NCBI RefSeq assembly: GCF_003467445.1
Contig: NZ_QSGS01000006.1
Coordinates: forward strand, 124,001 to 188,000
Source of the DNA: Exiguobacterium sp. AM39-5BH
GTDB lineage: Bacteria > Bacillota > Bacilli > Exiguobacteriales > Exiguobacteriaceae
Reading direction: 5' to 3'
Length of the DNA: 64,000 nt
Part shown: piece after piece, positions 39,599 to 48,200 of the stretch
How the letters are laid out: each line of letters begins with the position of its first letter
Position numbering within the stretch: position 1 is the first letter of the stretch
The notes under the pieces: generated by a model
Told to the model about the DNA's origin: nothing
The model's input: only the letters and a program-made list of their open reading frames with translations
Databases searched by the model: none
Made by a program: the position numbers and the translations under genes

Positions 39599-40446
39599 TT
39601 GATGCCCTCCTTCATCATCGTTTTATACGAGATATACCAGTCGATGACTTGCTCGAGTCCTTCAAACAGCGACGTACTCGGGTTGAAACCGATGAGTGTA
39701 TCAAGGGTCGGAACGTTTGACTGACGGAGCACCGATTCTCGGATCGGCAACGACGTCTTCGCCGACTTGTTGAGGATATGACCGATGTCGGACAATAACG
39801 TTTGGACGTTCACGTAGTCGGAGGCCGGAATTTGAAAGTATCCGATGGGTGACACTCCTGTTTGAATCAAACGCAGTAAGCGAACGACCGACTCCACGAC
39901 ATCGTCAATATAGGAGACGTTGATGATGTCCGTCGCGTAATAACCTGAGAGTCGAACCCCTCGGTCAACGGCGCTGATTGCTTTTGATACTAACGTCGAG
40001 GCATCGTCCCAAGGCCCGAAGACGTCTTCGGTATACAAATGGATGACCCGGCGTTCGTCGTCCTCATTTTTTATAGGTAAGTCGAACGTGATACACGATT
40101 CTACCGGAACTCGCTTCGTTTGCATGGTGACATAACGTTTTAATAATTCGTAGCGTTCAAGAGGATCGTCTCCGACGCGAAGTCGACGGTTCGAACATAA
40201 AACCACATGTTTCGGTTCATATGCGCTCATAACGCTGCGCATGACTTGTTTATTCGCGAGCGTCGAGCGAATCAAATGAAACTGCGGATGTGTCAGAACG
40301 TAAAGACGTTGTTTGGCGATTCTCGTCTTGTAGCGCCCCTCGTCGTCAATTCCGACGACTTCAAATCCTTCTTGCAACAGCCGGCGGGCCAAATGAAATC
40401 CTTGAAAACTGGCTACCCCGACGATCAGCACCGTTTGATCAACCAT
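39595..40446 (-). CDS. NAD-dependent epimerase-like protein lacking the catalytic block
   Basis: Aligns by eye with UDP-glucuronate 4-epimerases: N-terminal Rossmann VLIVGVASFQGFHLARRLL (GxxGxxG changed to GxxSxxG-like), HPQFHLIRSTLANKQ, later YTEDVFGPWDD and NVSYIDDVVESVVRLL. The middle, where SSSVYG and YxxxK should be, is deleted, giving 283 instead of about 335 residues. No catalytic Tyr-Lys pair is visible. It may bind but not convert a nucleotide sugar. Inside the sugar operon. Confidence 0.78.
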   Translation of the reverse strand: MVDQTVLIVGVASFQGFHLARRLLQEGFEVVGIDDEGRYKTRIAKQRLYVLTHPQFHLIRSTLANKQVMRSVMSAYEPKHVVLCSNRRLRVGDDPLERYELLKRYVTMQTKRVPVESCITFDLPIKNEDDERRVIHLYTEDVFGPWDDASTLVSKAISAVDRGVRLSGYYATDIINVSYIDDVVESVVRLLRLIQTGVSPIGYFQIPASDYVNVQTLLSDIGHILNKSAKTSLPIRESVLRQSNVPTLDTLIGFNPSTSLFEGLEQVIDWYISYKTMMKEGIK

Positions 40447-40474
40447 CGTTCTCTCCTCCTACTCGTTTTGACGA

Positions 40475-42394
40475 TCAGTTTCCATCAGCGAGACGCGTCC
40501 CCGCGACATAGGGCCGCATCCGTTTCACCCCGTGTGTGAACAGCCGTTCGACGTCTCGATCGAGGTCTTCGCTGTTGGCGATGAACAGCAACAGATACAT
40601 CAACGCGTCACGGTCATCACGGAACGTTTCAATCAAATGCAAGACAGAGGAGACGGTCTTGAACGACCGGGTCCGACCGACGAAGATTTTTGGGAAGACG
40701 TTCGCTTCCGGACCGAGCTCACTTTCGGCCAACAGTTCTTCATACAACTTCTCACCAGGACGAATCCCAGTGACCTCGATTCCAATCTGATCGGTCGTGA
40801 ATCCGCTCAACTCGATCATCTTTTTCGCCAAATCGATGATTTTGACCGGGTCACCCATATCGAGCACGAACACTTCACCACCTCGCGCTAAGACGCTCGC
40901 TTGAATGACGAGACGACTCGCTTCCGGGATGGTCATGAAGTAACGGGTCATCTCGGGATCGGTGACGGTGACCGGACCTCCGCGTAGAATTTGTTCTTTA
41001 AACAGCGGGACGACCGAGCCACGACTGCCGAGGACGTTTCCGAAGCGGACGACCGCAAAAATCGTATCACTGGAACGAGCTTTCTCTTGGACGACCATTT
41101 CGGCGATTCGTTTCGTCGAACCCATCACGTTCGTCGGATTGACCGCCTTGTCCGTCGAAATCATGATGAAGCGATTCACTTTGTGACGGGCCGCGACGTC
41201 GACCATATGTTTCGTCCCGTAAATGTTGTTTTTGACGGCTTCGAGCGGATTGTCTTCCATGAGCGGAACGTGTTTGTGGGCGGCGGCGTGATAGACGATG
41301 TCCGGTTTATACATCCGGAACACTTCTTCAAGCCGGGCCTCATCCTGCACATCACCGATGACGGGATAAAGCACCGTGTCCGTCCCGAATTCGCGCAGCT
41401 CTCGTTCAATCAAGTAAATGCTGTTCTCGCCGTGACCGAGGAGAATCATTTCAGCCGGGGCAAATTTGATGAGCTGACGGCACAGTTCCGAACCGATTGA
41501 TCCGCCGGCACCCGTGACGAGTACCGTCGCTCCTTCCACATGACTAGAAATTCCAGATATGTCCAACTGGACCGGTTCTCGGCCTAGCAAGTCTTCGATT
41601 TTCACTTGGCGGATTTCACTGATGGAGACCTTCCCGGTCGCGAGCTCCGAGATCATCGGTAACGCATGGGACTCAGCACCCGTCTTCTCAATTCGTTTGA
41701 GCAAGGCAAGGCGTCGCGCATAGGACAGGCTTGGGATGGCCAAAATCACGACTTCAATCCCGTGCTCTTGGATGATGCGCTCTAAATCGTCCGTCACCCC
41801 GAGCACTGGAACACCGTGCACGTAAAGCGACTGTAGGTGTGGGTTGTCATCGAGTAGACCGACTACGCAGAGGACGGTCGTCCGATGTTCTTTCAACTCA
41901 CGGACAATCAACTGGCCCGAATCACCGGCCCCGATGATGAGTGCTTTTCGTCCTGGGTGATTGGAGTGCGGTTTGAACACATCGAATACGTGGTTGCGGG
42001 CCAAGAATCGCGTGAACAAAATCAAGTTAAAGGCGAGCAACCCTTGGACGGCGATGATCATGCCGAGCCCTGCGCCGAAGTGGAACTGGTTGTAGGCGTA
42101 CAACACCAAGTCACTGCTCAGTAAGGCGATGGCGACTTGTTTCATCTCATGGACCGAGGCGTAACGCCAGTCGATACGATGGATTTTCAACACCGTCCCG
42201 ACGAGACTGAAGCTGATGATTTTGATGGCGACCATCATCAACATTTCGCTCGATTCGAGCGCTGCGTACGACGTAATCGTCGAGAACAGCAATTCAAACG
42301 TCGCATAGAGCACAAATGAGACAATCAAGATGTCGAGACATAAAAACAACAAATTCCGTTGATTCTTTCGATACACGTTCACGAGTGTTGGCAT
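40475..42394 (-). CDS. Membrane nucleotide-sugar 4,6-dehydratase (PglF/CapD-like)
   Basis: First gene of the locus. Four N-terminal membrane helices (about residues 10-140), a Rossmann-like domain (KALIIGAGDSGQLIVREL) and the SDR dehydratase domain: TVLVTGAGGSIGSELC, VYHAAAHKHVPLMEDNP, STDKAVNPTNVMGSTKRIAE, and RPGEKLYEELL. As in PglF, the active-site Tyr position is Met. Converts UDP-GlcNAc to the 4-keto-6-deoxy sugar (inferred). 639 residues from ATG 42394, GGAGGTG upstream. Confidence 0.93.
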   Translation of the reverse strand: MPTLVNVYRKNQRNLLFLCLDILIVSFVLYATFELLFSTITSYAALESSEMLMMVAIKIISFSLVGTVLKIHRIDWRYASVHEMKQVAIALLSSDLVLYAYNQFHFGAGLGMIIAVQGLLAFNLILFTRFLARNHVFDVFKPHSNHPGRKALIIGAGDSGQLIVRELKEHRTTVLCVVGLLDDNPHLQSLYVHGVPVLGVTDDLERIIQEHGIEVVILAIPSLSYARRLALLKRIEKTGAESHALPMISELATGKVSISEIRQVKIEDLLGREPVQLDISGISSHVEGATVLVTGAGGSIGSELCRQLIKFAPAEMILLGHGENSIYLIERELREFGTDTVLYPVIGDVQDEARLEEVFRMYKPDIVYHAAAHKHVPLMEDNPLEAVKNNIYGTKHMVDVAARHKVNRFIMISTDKAVNPTNVMGSTKRIAEMVVQEKARSSDTIFAVVRFGNVLGSRGSVVPLFKEQILRGGPVTVTDPEMTRYFMTIPEASRLVIQASVLARGGEVFVLDMGDPVKIIDLAKKMIELSGFTTDQIGIEVTGIRPGEKLYEELLAESELGPEANVFPKIFVGRTRSFKTVSSVLHLIETFRDDRDALMYLLLFIANSEDLDRDVERLFTHGVKRMRPYVAGTRLADGN

Positions 42395-42813
42395 GGTAGT
42401 TCGCACCTCCAAGAGTCTAAGTTGTTCGTTCGTGGTGTGGGTTGGAATGCGCAAAAGATGCGTCGATGCTAGTAAACTACCCGACTCTTCTCAACAAATT
42501 TAAAGATAAAACAAGCTTTTTCTCATGAACGACATGGGTTGCAACAAAGGAGTTCACGAAATTATTATCATGATTTCCTTCACATAATGAATAATTGTCG
42601 GGCAAACGGGAAATGGAAATATACATAACCCGAATTGGGTATCGTTTACATTTTTTTGCATCTCATTAAAACACCGGATAAGGAGGTAAACGTCGATCGT
42701 ACGCATTCTTTTTGACTGGCTCGTTGACTCTTCAACCAATACAAGCTGTTCATTCACACCAAGAGACCTTCCGAGACGCTCGCTGCGTCTCCCTCCAAAG
42801 GAGAGACACCAAG
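42395..42813. other. Divergent intergenic region of the sugar locus
   Basis: 419 bases, AT-rich, between the pglF-like gene (minus) and the four-repeat gene (plus). No gene. It holds a strong ribosome-binding sequence (AAGGAGGT at about 42680) without a usable start codon at the right distance, perhaps a lost leader peptide or an indel. No known regulatory motif recognised. Confidence 0.5.
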
Positions 42814-43566
42814 ATGAAAAAATGGACACGCCCTCAAATCGTACAAGCGTTGCAGTTAGCTGCTCAAGAACATGCCGAGCTCGATTCGAAACGGTACAGC
42901 GTTTGGTCGCAAACCAAAAACGTGCCGTCCCTTTCCACGGTCATCCACCAGTTCGGGTCGTGGCGCGAGGCACTCGTCGCTGCTCAAATTCAAATGCTAT
43001 TCCATTACTATTCGGATGAAGACATCCTCCGGGCGTTGAACCAAGCCGCCGAGGAACTGTCACTTTTCACGAGTCAAACGTACCGGGAGTGGTCGAAAGT
43101 GACGCGGTCGCCGTCGCTCACGTTGATCAGTAGCCGCTTCGGCTCTTGGTCGAACGCGCTTCGAGAAGCCAAACTTCAAACGACCGCCGCCAAAAACAAT
43201 GAAGAACGTATCATCCAAGCCTTGATCGAGGCGTCCGAAGAACTCGAACGGCTCACCTCTCAGCACTATGCCATCTGGGCCCAAGAGCGGGGCTATCCGA
43301 CGGTCGCGACCATCGCGCGGAAGTACGGGTCGTGGAGCTACGCCTTGTTCGTGCTCGACATCGCCCCGCCGAAACGAAAATGGGATGAAGAAGACGTCAT
43401 CGAGGCGCTTCGATTGGCGAAACATGAGTTGTCCCATTTCAGCATCCTTCATTATCGAAAATGGGCTGAGGGACGAAACGTGCCGAGCACATCGACCATC
43501 AACGCCTTATTCGGCAGTTGGACGGCCGCGTTGAAATGTATGGAAGAACAGAAAATCATGCAATAA
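42814..43566 (+). CDS. Four-repeat HEAR (homing endonuclease-associated repeat) protein
   Basis: 250 residues from ATG 42814 (AAAGGAG upstream) made almost wholly of four modules with an exact 62-residue period: F/YGSW at residues 47-50, 109-112, 171-174 and 233-236. Each starts with a helix (I/V-x-x-A-L-x-x-A), has a Tyr-x-x-Trp and Pro-Ser/Thr, and ends F-G-S-W-x-x-A-L. No enzyme domain, membrane segment or signal peptide. Divergent from the PglF-type gene and paralogous to 37860-38444. A sequence-specific DNA-binding role is a hypothesis. Confidence 0.87.
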   Translation: MKKWTRPQIVQALQLAAQEHAELDSKRYSVWSQTKNVPSLSTVIHQFGSWREALVAAQIQMLFHYYSDEDILRALNQAAEELSLFTSQTYREWSKVTRSPSLTLISSRFGSWSNALREAKLQTTAAKNNEERIIQALIEASEELERLTSQHYAIWAQERGYPTVATIARKYGSWSYALFVLDIAPPKRKWDEEDVIEALRLAKHELSHFSILHYRKWAEGRNVPSTSTINALFGSWTAALKCMEEQKIMQ

Positions 43567-43600
43567 AAAAAGCTCTGTCTCATGACGAGACAGGGCTTTC
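43566..43600 (-). terminator. Terminator between HEAR gene and sbtA-like gene
   Basis: AGCCCTGTCTC and GAGACAGAGCT arms; seven T follow on the minus strand, so it mainly ends the sbtA-like transcript. Confidence 0.82.
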
Positions 43601-43602
43601 GT

Positions 43603-44553
43603 TCAAGTGACGATGGAAATGAATAGGGGGATGCCGACGAGCAGATTGAACGGGAACGTGACGGCGAGAGCGAGTGTCAAATAAAACGATGGCTCCGCCT
43701 CAGGAACCGATGCTTGAAGCATGGCCGGGGCAGCGATGTACGACCCGCTGGCGGCGAGTGTCATGAAGAGGATCGTCCCTCCATCGGATAACCCGGCCAT
43801 CCCGGCCGCGATATAACCGATGATGGCCCCGACGAGTGGAAACATCATGCCGATGATTAAAAATTTTATGCCATAGGACGAAATCGTCTTCAACTGATGA
43901 CCGACTTTGACCCCAAGGCTGAGCAGGAACAAGAGCAACACGCCCGGGAACAAATCGATGAAAAACGGTTCGAGCGCCGATGTATCCGGCGTGACGATTC
44001 CGACGACGAGACCAGCCAATAAGAGCAGAATACTCTTGGAGAGCAGGCTGTCACGGATGACCGTGAACGATTGGGTCGGGGCCGCCGTGATCCCGAGGAC
44101 GCGACTCTGGTTGTAAAGCAACAGTGCCACGACGAGACCCGGAATCTCAAGAACGACGACGAGTGTCGTCATGAACGGTTCATACGTGATGCCGAGACGT
44201 TCGAGTTGAGCAGACGCGGCGACATACGTCACGAGCGAGACCGAACCGAACGTCGCCGCCATGGCAATTCGTTCGGGGAACGTGAATTTGAGTAGCGAGC
44301 CGATTCCAAAGGCGACGAGTGGCAAGACGATTCCGACCGCAAGCGTCACTGTTAGCGGAAGCGCCAACTCTTCCATCGACACCGAGGCGAGACCGATGCC
44401 ACCTTTCAGTCCGATGGCAAGCAACAAGTACAAGTTGAGCGTGATGCTAAGCGATTCAGGGATTCTCAAATTCGATTTGCCGAGAGCCGCAATCACGCCG
44501 GTCACGAATAGGAGCACCGGGGCGCTCGTCAATAAAAACATTAATTGTTCCAT
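43603..44553 (-). CDS. SbtA-like sodium-dependent bicarbonate permease
   Basis: SbtA family (formerly DUF897), 316 residues, about ten helices: ALGKSNLRIPESLSITLNLYLL start, GLKGG motif (LAIGLKGGIGLA), YVAASAQLERLG, and LSDGGTILFMTLAASGSYIAAPAM near the end. SbtA takes up bicarbonate with Na+. AGGAGGAAA precedes the ATG. The transcript has a structured leader with a terminator, and the upstream gene is DUF2294/MpsC-like, strengthening an inorganic-carbon role. Confidence 0.88.
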   Translation of the reverse strand: MEQLMFLLTSAPVLLFVTGVIAALGKSNLRIPESLSITLNLYLLLAIGLKGGIGLASVSMEELALPLTVTLAVGIVLPLVAFGIGSLLKFTFPERIAMAATFGSVSLVTYVAASAQLERLGITYEPFMTTLVVVLEIPGLVVALLLYNQSRVLGITAAPTQSFTVIRDSLLSKSILLLLAGLVVGIVTPDTSALEPFFIDLFPGVLLLFLLSLGVKVGHQLKTISSYGIKFLIIGMMFPLVGAIIGYIAAGMAGLSDGGTILFMTLAASGSYIAAPAMLQASVPEAEPSFYLTLALAVTFPFNLLVGIPLFISIVT

Positions 44554-44570
44554 CTTTTCCTCCTAGACGA

Positions 44571-44601
44571 CAAAAGCGCACACCAAAGAAAGGTGTGCGC
44601 T
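44571..44601 (-). terminator. Leader terminator of sbtA-like gene
   Basis: Perfect AGCGCACACC/GGTGTGCGCT stem, seven-base loop, then TTTTG, about 20 bases before the start codon. Suggests attenuation. Confidence 0.85.
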
Positions 44602-44721
44602 GCATGCCGACGGCTCAAATAGATTCGCTCCGTCTAGCCGACAACTGTCGGATGTGTAGTTAATCAGCTCCGGGGCAGGACGATGGGTATGTTTTTAAAC
44701 ACCCAATCCTGAACCGTCTCT
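44571..44721 (-). ncRNA. Structured leader RNA upstream of sbtA-like gene (candidate riboswitch)
   Basis: About 150-nt leader between a good promoter and the sbtA-like start. Visible helices: CAGGA/TCCTG enclosing TGGGT...ACCCA, CCGACA/TGTCGG, GACGG/CCGTC, then the terminator. I do not match it to a named riboswitch class. Confidence 0.6.
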
Positions 44722-44727
44722 GTTTCT

Positions 44728-44756
44728 AGTGTAAAAATGTCGTCACGGCTTGTCAA
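44728..44756 (-). promoter_or_regulatory. SigA promoter of sbtA-like transcript
   Basis: Minus strand TTGACA (44751-44756), exactly 17 bases, TACACT (44728-44733). It lies in the 3' end of the DUF2294 gene. Confidence 0.85.
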
Positions 44757-45111
44757 TCCCGTTTTCCCACGGTGCATCGAGACGAAAGACGAGGAGACGC
44801 TCTCCTGTCTTTGTACTGATGTCCGTGTGAAGCGAGACAATCCGTCGCCCGAGCACCTCGCGGACGATGATCTCGAGTTGAGGTCGACCGGATTCGACGA
44901 GGTTGTTTCGGTACTTCTTCAATTGCTCGCGTCCGGCCGATTTGGCGGCCAGTTCGTACTCGGCCGGGGTCAAGACGCCTTGGAGCGTCACGATCGCCAG
45001 GTCGCGAAGCAAGTCTGCTTTACACGTCAAGGAACCGCGTCCGAGATACTCTTTCTCCCATTGGGTGAGGCGAGCACTCAGCTCCATCTCGAGTTGACCT
45101 TTCTTCGGCAT
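44743..45111 (-). CDS. DUF2294 (MpsC-like) protein
   Basis: 122-residue DUF2294 family protein: a helical N-terminus (LEMELSARLTQWEKEYLG), GSLTCKADLLRDLAIVTLQGVLTP, and a C-terminal VLGRRIVSLHTDISTKTGERLLVFRL strand block. The family is named MpsC for its genomic link to the MpsAB CO2/bicarbonate system; mechanism unknown. Three bases after speB, and immediately upstream of the sbtA-like gene, whose promoter starts within it. Confidence 0.85.
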   Translation of the reverse strand: MPKKGQLEMELSARLTQWEKEYLGRGSLTCKADLLRDLAIVTLQGVLTPAEYELAAKSAGREQLKKYRNNLVESGRPQLEIIVREVLGRRIVSLHTDISTKTGERLLVFRLDAPWENGIDKP

Positions 45112-45113
45112 CG

Positions 45114-45995
45114 TTACTTCACGAATCCAATCATCATTTCGCGAAGGATCTTCGCAGCGGCGATGGCCGTCATGTCCGACTGGTCATAGGCCGGTGACAC
45201 TTCGACGAGGTCGGCACCGATGATGTCGACGTCCGCGTTCGCAATCGCATGGACCGCTTCAAGCAATTCCTTCGTCGTGATGCCGCCGATTTCTTGTGTG
45301 CCCGTACCCGGCGCAGCCGACGGGTCGAGGACGTCGATGTCGATCGTGACGTACACTTTCTTCCCGGCGAGCGTCGGCAACACGCGCTTGAGCGGTGCGA
45401 TCACTTCATACTTATACATGTTATAGCCGACTTCTTTGACCCAGTCGAACTCTTCCTTCATCCCAGAACGAATCCCGAACGAGTAACAGTTCGATGGACC
45501 GATCAGCTCGGCCGCTTTTTTGAGCGGTGTCGAGTGCGACAACGGCTCGCCTTCGTATTCGTCACGGAGATCCGTGTGCGCATCGAAATGAAGAATGACG
45601 AAATCGTCGCCATATTGATCATGCATCGCCTTGATGACCGGCCACGTGACGAGGTGTTCCCCACCCATACCGAGCGGGAACTTGCCTGCTTGAATGACGT
45701 CCTTCACGAACGACTCGATCATGTCGAGCGACTTCTGAGCATTCCCGAACGGAAGCGGGATGTCACCGGCGTCATAGACGGCGGCTTCACTCAAGTCTCC
45801 GTCCAAGTACGGGCTGTACTCTTCAAGCCCGATTGAGACTTCACGAATCCGGTTCGGGCCAAAACGTGAGCCCGGACGGAAACTGACCGTCCAGTCCATC
45901 GGCATCCCGTAAAGGACCGTCTTCGCGTCTGCGACTTCTGGCAGGCTCGCGATGAACACTTTGCCTGAATAGGCTTCATCGAAACGTTTAATCAT
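45114..45995 (-). CDS. speB: Agmatinase (ureohydrolase)
   Basis: Mn-dependent hydrolysis of agmatine to putrescine and urea, 293 residues. Metal motifs: [40 protein letters not shown]. Overlaps the speE stop by four bases and is transcribed with it, giving the Bacillus agmatine-putrescine-spermidine route. Confidence 0.96.
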   Translation of the reverse strand: MIKRFDEAYSGKVFIASLPEVADAKTVLYGMPMDWTVSFRPGSRFGPNRIREVSIGLEEYSPYLDGDLSEAAVYDAGDIPLPFGNAQKSLDMIESFVKDVIQAGKFPLGMGGEHLVTWPVIKAMHDQYGDDFVILHFDAHTDLRDEYEGEPLSHSTPLKKAAELIGPSNCYSFGIRSGMKEEFDWVKEVGYNMYKYEVIAPLKRVLPTLAGKKVYVTIDIDVLDPSAAPGTGTQEIGGITTKELLEAVHAIANADVDIIGADLVEVSPAYDQSDMTAIAAAKILREMMIGFVK

Positions 45996-46831
45996 TTCGT
46001 CAAGTCCTCCACGAATTTAGGAAGGACGAAGGCCGCATTGTGAAGCTTCGGCGTGTAGTACTTCGTCTCGATGTCGTGGAAACGCTCCGGAGCCACTGCT
46101 TCCGGGTCATACTGCTTCGAACCGATTGTGAACGTCCACATACCGCTCGGGTACGTCGGTACGTTCGCTGTGTAGAGCTTCGTGATCGGGAAGATTTCTT
46201 TTACGTCACGTTGGACTGTCTGGATGAGCTCTGGCGTGAACCATGGGTTGTCCGTCTGCGCGACGAAGATTCCATCGGCTTTGAGCGCTCTCGAGATTCC
46301 GGCGTAGAATCCTTTCGTGAACAAGTTGGCCGCTGGGCCGACTGGTTCTGTCGAGTCAACCATGATGACATCGTACTCGTTCTCAGACTCGGCGATATGC
46401 ATGAAGCCGTCACCGACGATGACTTCAACGCGTGGGTTGTCGAGTTCGCCTGCGATATTTGGTAAGTATTTCTTCGAATATTCAATGACTTTCCCGTCGA
46501 TGTCGACGAGAACTGCTTTTTCGACTGATGGGTGTTTCATAATCTCACGGATGACGCCGCCGTCTCCGCCGCCGACTACGAGCACATGCTTCGGATTCGG
46601 GTGCGTGAAGAGTGGGACGTGAGCCACCATCTCGTGATAGACGAATTCGTCCTTATCCGTCGTCATGACCATTCCGTCAAGCAACAACATTGTTCCGAAC
46701 TCGTCCGTTTCGACCATTTCTAGTCGTTGAAACTCCGTTTGTTCGCTCTCATAAACGTGGTTTACACGGAACGTGATTCCGTAATCTTCTGTCTGGTGCT
46801 CCGTAAACCATAATTTTAATTTTTGGTCCAT
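45992..46831 (-). CDS. speE: Spermidine synthase
   Basis: Transfers aminopropyl from decarboxylated SAM to putrescine. 279 residues from [13 protein letters not shown] at 46831, with AAAGGGG upstream; an in-frame extension has no site. [16 protein letters not shown], the putrescine/dcSAM-binding GDGFMHI and [13 protein letters not shown], and YPSGMWTF. First gene of a speE-speB-DUF2294 run. Confidence 0.96.
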   Translation of the reverse strand: MDQKLKLWFTEHQTEDYGITFRVNHVYESEQTEFQRLEMVETDEFGTMLLLDGMVMTTDKDEFVYHEMVAHVPLFTHPNPKHVLVVGGGDGGVIREIMKHPSVEKAVLVDIDGKVIEYSKKYLPNIAGELDNPRVEVIVGDGFMHIAESENEYDVIMVDSTEPVGPAANLFTKGFYAGISRALKADGIFVAQTDNPWFTPELIQTVQRDVKEIFPITKLYTANVPTYPSGMWTFTIGSKQYDPEAVAPERFHDIETKYYTPKLHNAAFVLPKFVEDLTK

Positions 46832-46964
46832 CGATAGAACCCCTTTCTGTTCAAAAAGTTGTTCGTATGCGAGTGGCGTTTTGAGGCGCTTCTTATTCAT
46901 ACGATAGGAAGTATACAAAAACTGCCCGCATTTTGCACGATTTTTTTATTTATTTGCCCCTACG

Positions 46965-46986
46965 TGTGAGTTTTATGTGAGTTTTA
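46965..46986. repeat. Tandem 11-bp direct repeat upstream of the EAL gene
   Basis: TGTGAGTTTTA occurs twice, head-to-tail, without a gap. One helical turn spacing is typical of response-regulator binding sites (on the other strand CTCACA-TAAAA-CTCACA resembles PhoP boxes). Between speE and the EAL gene. Confidence 0.6.
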
Positions 46987-47036
46987 TCCGATAAAGTAAA
47001 GAGAGAGTACTTCTATCATTTGAAAGGAGGGATCCT

Positions 47037-47957
47037 ATGTGGTCTCCTTGTACAGCCTGCTCCACGACCATCCCCTTTTTTGAACGAGGCCTTGTCGTCG
47101 TCAATGACGAGTCCCATCCGTACGATTCATTCGACGAATTGACCAATCGTCTTGCCCATGTCGAGGAAGACGTGTACTGTGTCGATCCGGCCACGAAACG
47201 TCAGACTGCCCTCGTCTCGGCGAGCGACCTACTCGAACAAATCGCCAACCGCGAGACGATCGAATTGATTCAACATGGTGACTTTGAAAGCCACCTGCAA
47301 CCCATTGTTCACCTCGACACGGGCGAACGGTTCGGCTATGAGGCGTTGCTCCGTAGTCGTAATAACATCTCGCCGGGAGAGTTATTCCGCGCGGCCAACC
47401 GCTTCGGCCTGCACTCGAAGCTCGATCAACGCGCCCGTGCCGAGGCGATTAAAGCGACTCATCATGCCATCGCGCCGCACGAGAAGACGTTCATCAACTT
47501 CTTGCCGTCAACGATTTACAATCCGGACTATTGTCTGCAACACACGTTCGAAATCATCGATCGTTACGGGCTCAGTCCAGACCGTTTTATCTTCGAAGTC
47601 GTCGAGACGGAGAAAGTGCAAGACGTGGCCCACTTGCAACACGTCTTCTCTACATATAAAAAGCGCGGCATGAAAGTCGCCCTCGACGATGTCGGCGCCG
47701 GTTTCTCAACGATTGACATGTTGAAGCGGCTTGAACCGGACTATGTCAAAATCGATCGGTCCTACGTCTCGTTTTGCGATCAAGACGCCGAAAAACGGGC
47801 ATTCTTGAAAAATGTACGCCAATTGACCAAATCGATGGGCATCACGATTCTCGCCGAAGGCATCGAACGCGCTGAAGAAGTCGACGTCTGTCGTGAACTC
47901 GGCTTCGATCTCGCTCAAGGTTATTACTTTGGCAAACCGTCACCATATTCGCTTTGA
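47037..47957 (+). CDS. EAL-domain cyclic-di-GMP phosphodiesterase
   Basis: 306 residues. A short N-terminal segment with CTAC, a linker/sensor part up to about residue 80, and an EAL domain with all catalytic signatures: YEALLR, FINFLPSTIYNP (Asn), FEVVETEK (Glu), LDDVGAGFSTIDML (Asp-Asp), VKIDRSYV (Lys), LAEGIE (Glu), and AQGYYFGKPSP. Likely active in hydrolysing c-di-GMP to pGpG. No membrane helices or GGDEF. GAAAGGAGGG precedes ATG. Confidence 0.92.
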   Translation: MWSPCTACSTTIPFFERGLVVVNDESHPYDSFDELTNRLAHVEEDVYCVDPATKRQTALVSASDLLEQIANRETIELIQHGDFESHLQPIVHLDTGERFGYEALLRSRNNISPGELFRAANRFGLHSKLDQRARAEAIKATHHAIAPHEKTFINFLPSTIYNPDYCLQHTFEIIDRYGLSPDRFIFEVVETEKVQDVAHLQHVFSTYKKRGMKVALDDVGAGFSTIDMLKRLEPDYVKIDRSYVSFCDQDAEKRAFLKNVRQLTKSMGITILAEGIERAEEVDVCRELGFDLAQGYYFGKPSPYSL

Positions 47958-47964
47958 CACAATG

Positions 47965-47996
47965 AAGGCTTAGAGCATCCGCACTAGGCCTTTTTT
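47965..47996 (+). terminator. Terminator after EAL gene
   Basis: AAGGC-TAG and CTA-GCCTT arms followed by TTTTTT. Confidence 0.65.
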
Positions 47997-48200
47997 ACAT
48001 TCTCGGCCGCTCATCTCCATCTCCTTTCATTCCTGTTCCTTTGCATCGATCCCTCATTTGCTCCCCTATCCTCTCCAAACGTGACATCAAGATGTATATG
48101 ATGAATTCCCTTGTCGCTTCCGCTAAAACTTTTTCAGATTAAGAACGCGCAAATGGTGGAATGAATTTAGTGATGACAACTGAACAGAAAGAAGGTGCAC

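Noticed and set aside
37860..43566. HEAR proteins as active homing endonucleases or an intron/intein
   Set aside because: No HNH, GIY-YIG or LAGLIDADG motif, no interrupted host gene, and no intron-like sequence around them.
45249..45836. 195-codon plus-strand frame opposite speB
   Set aside because: Lies wholly inside agmatinase on the opposite strand; no ribosome site.
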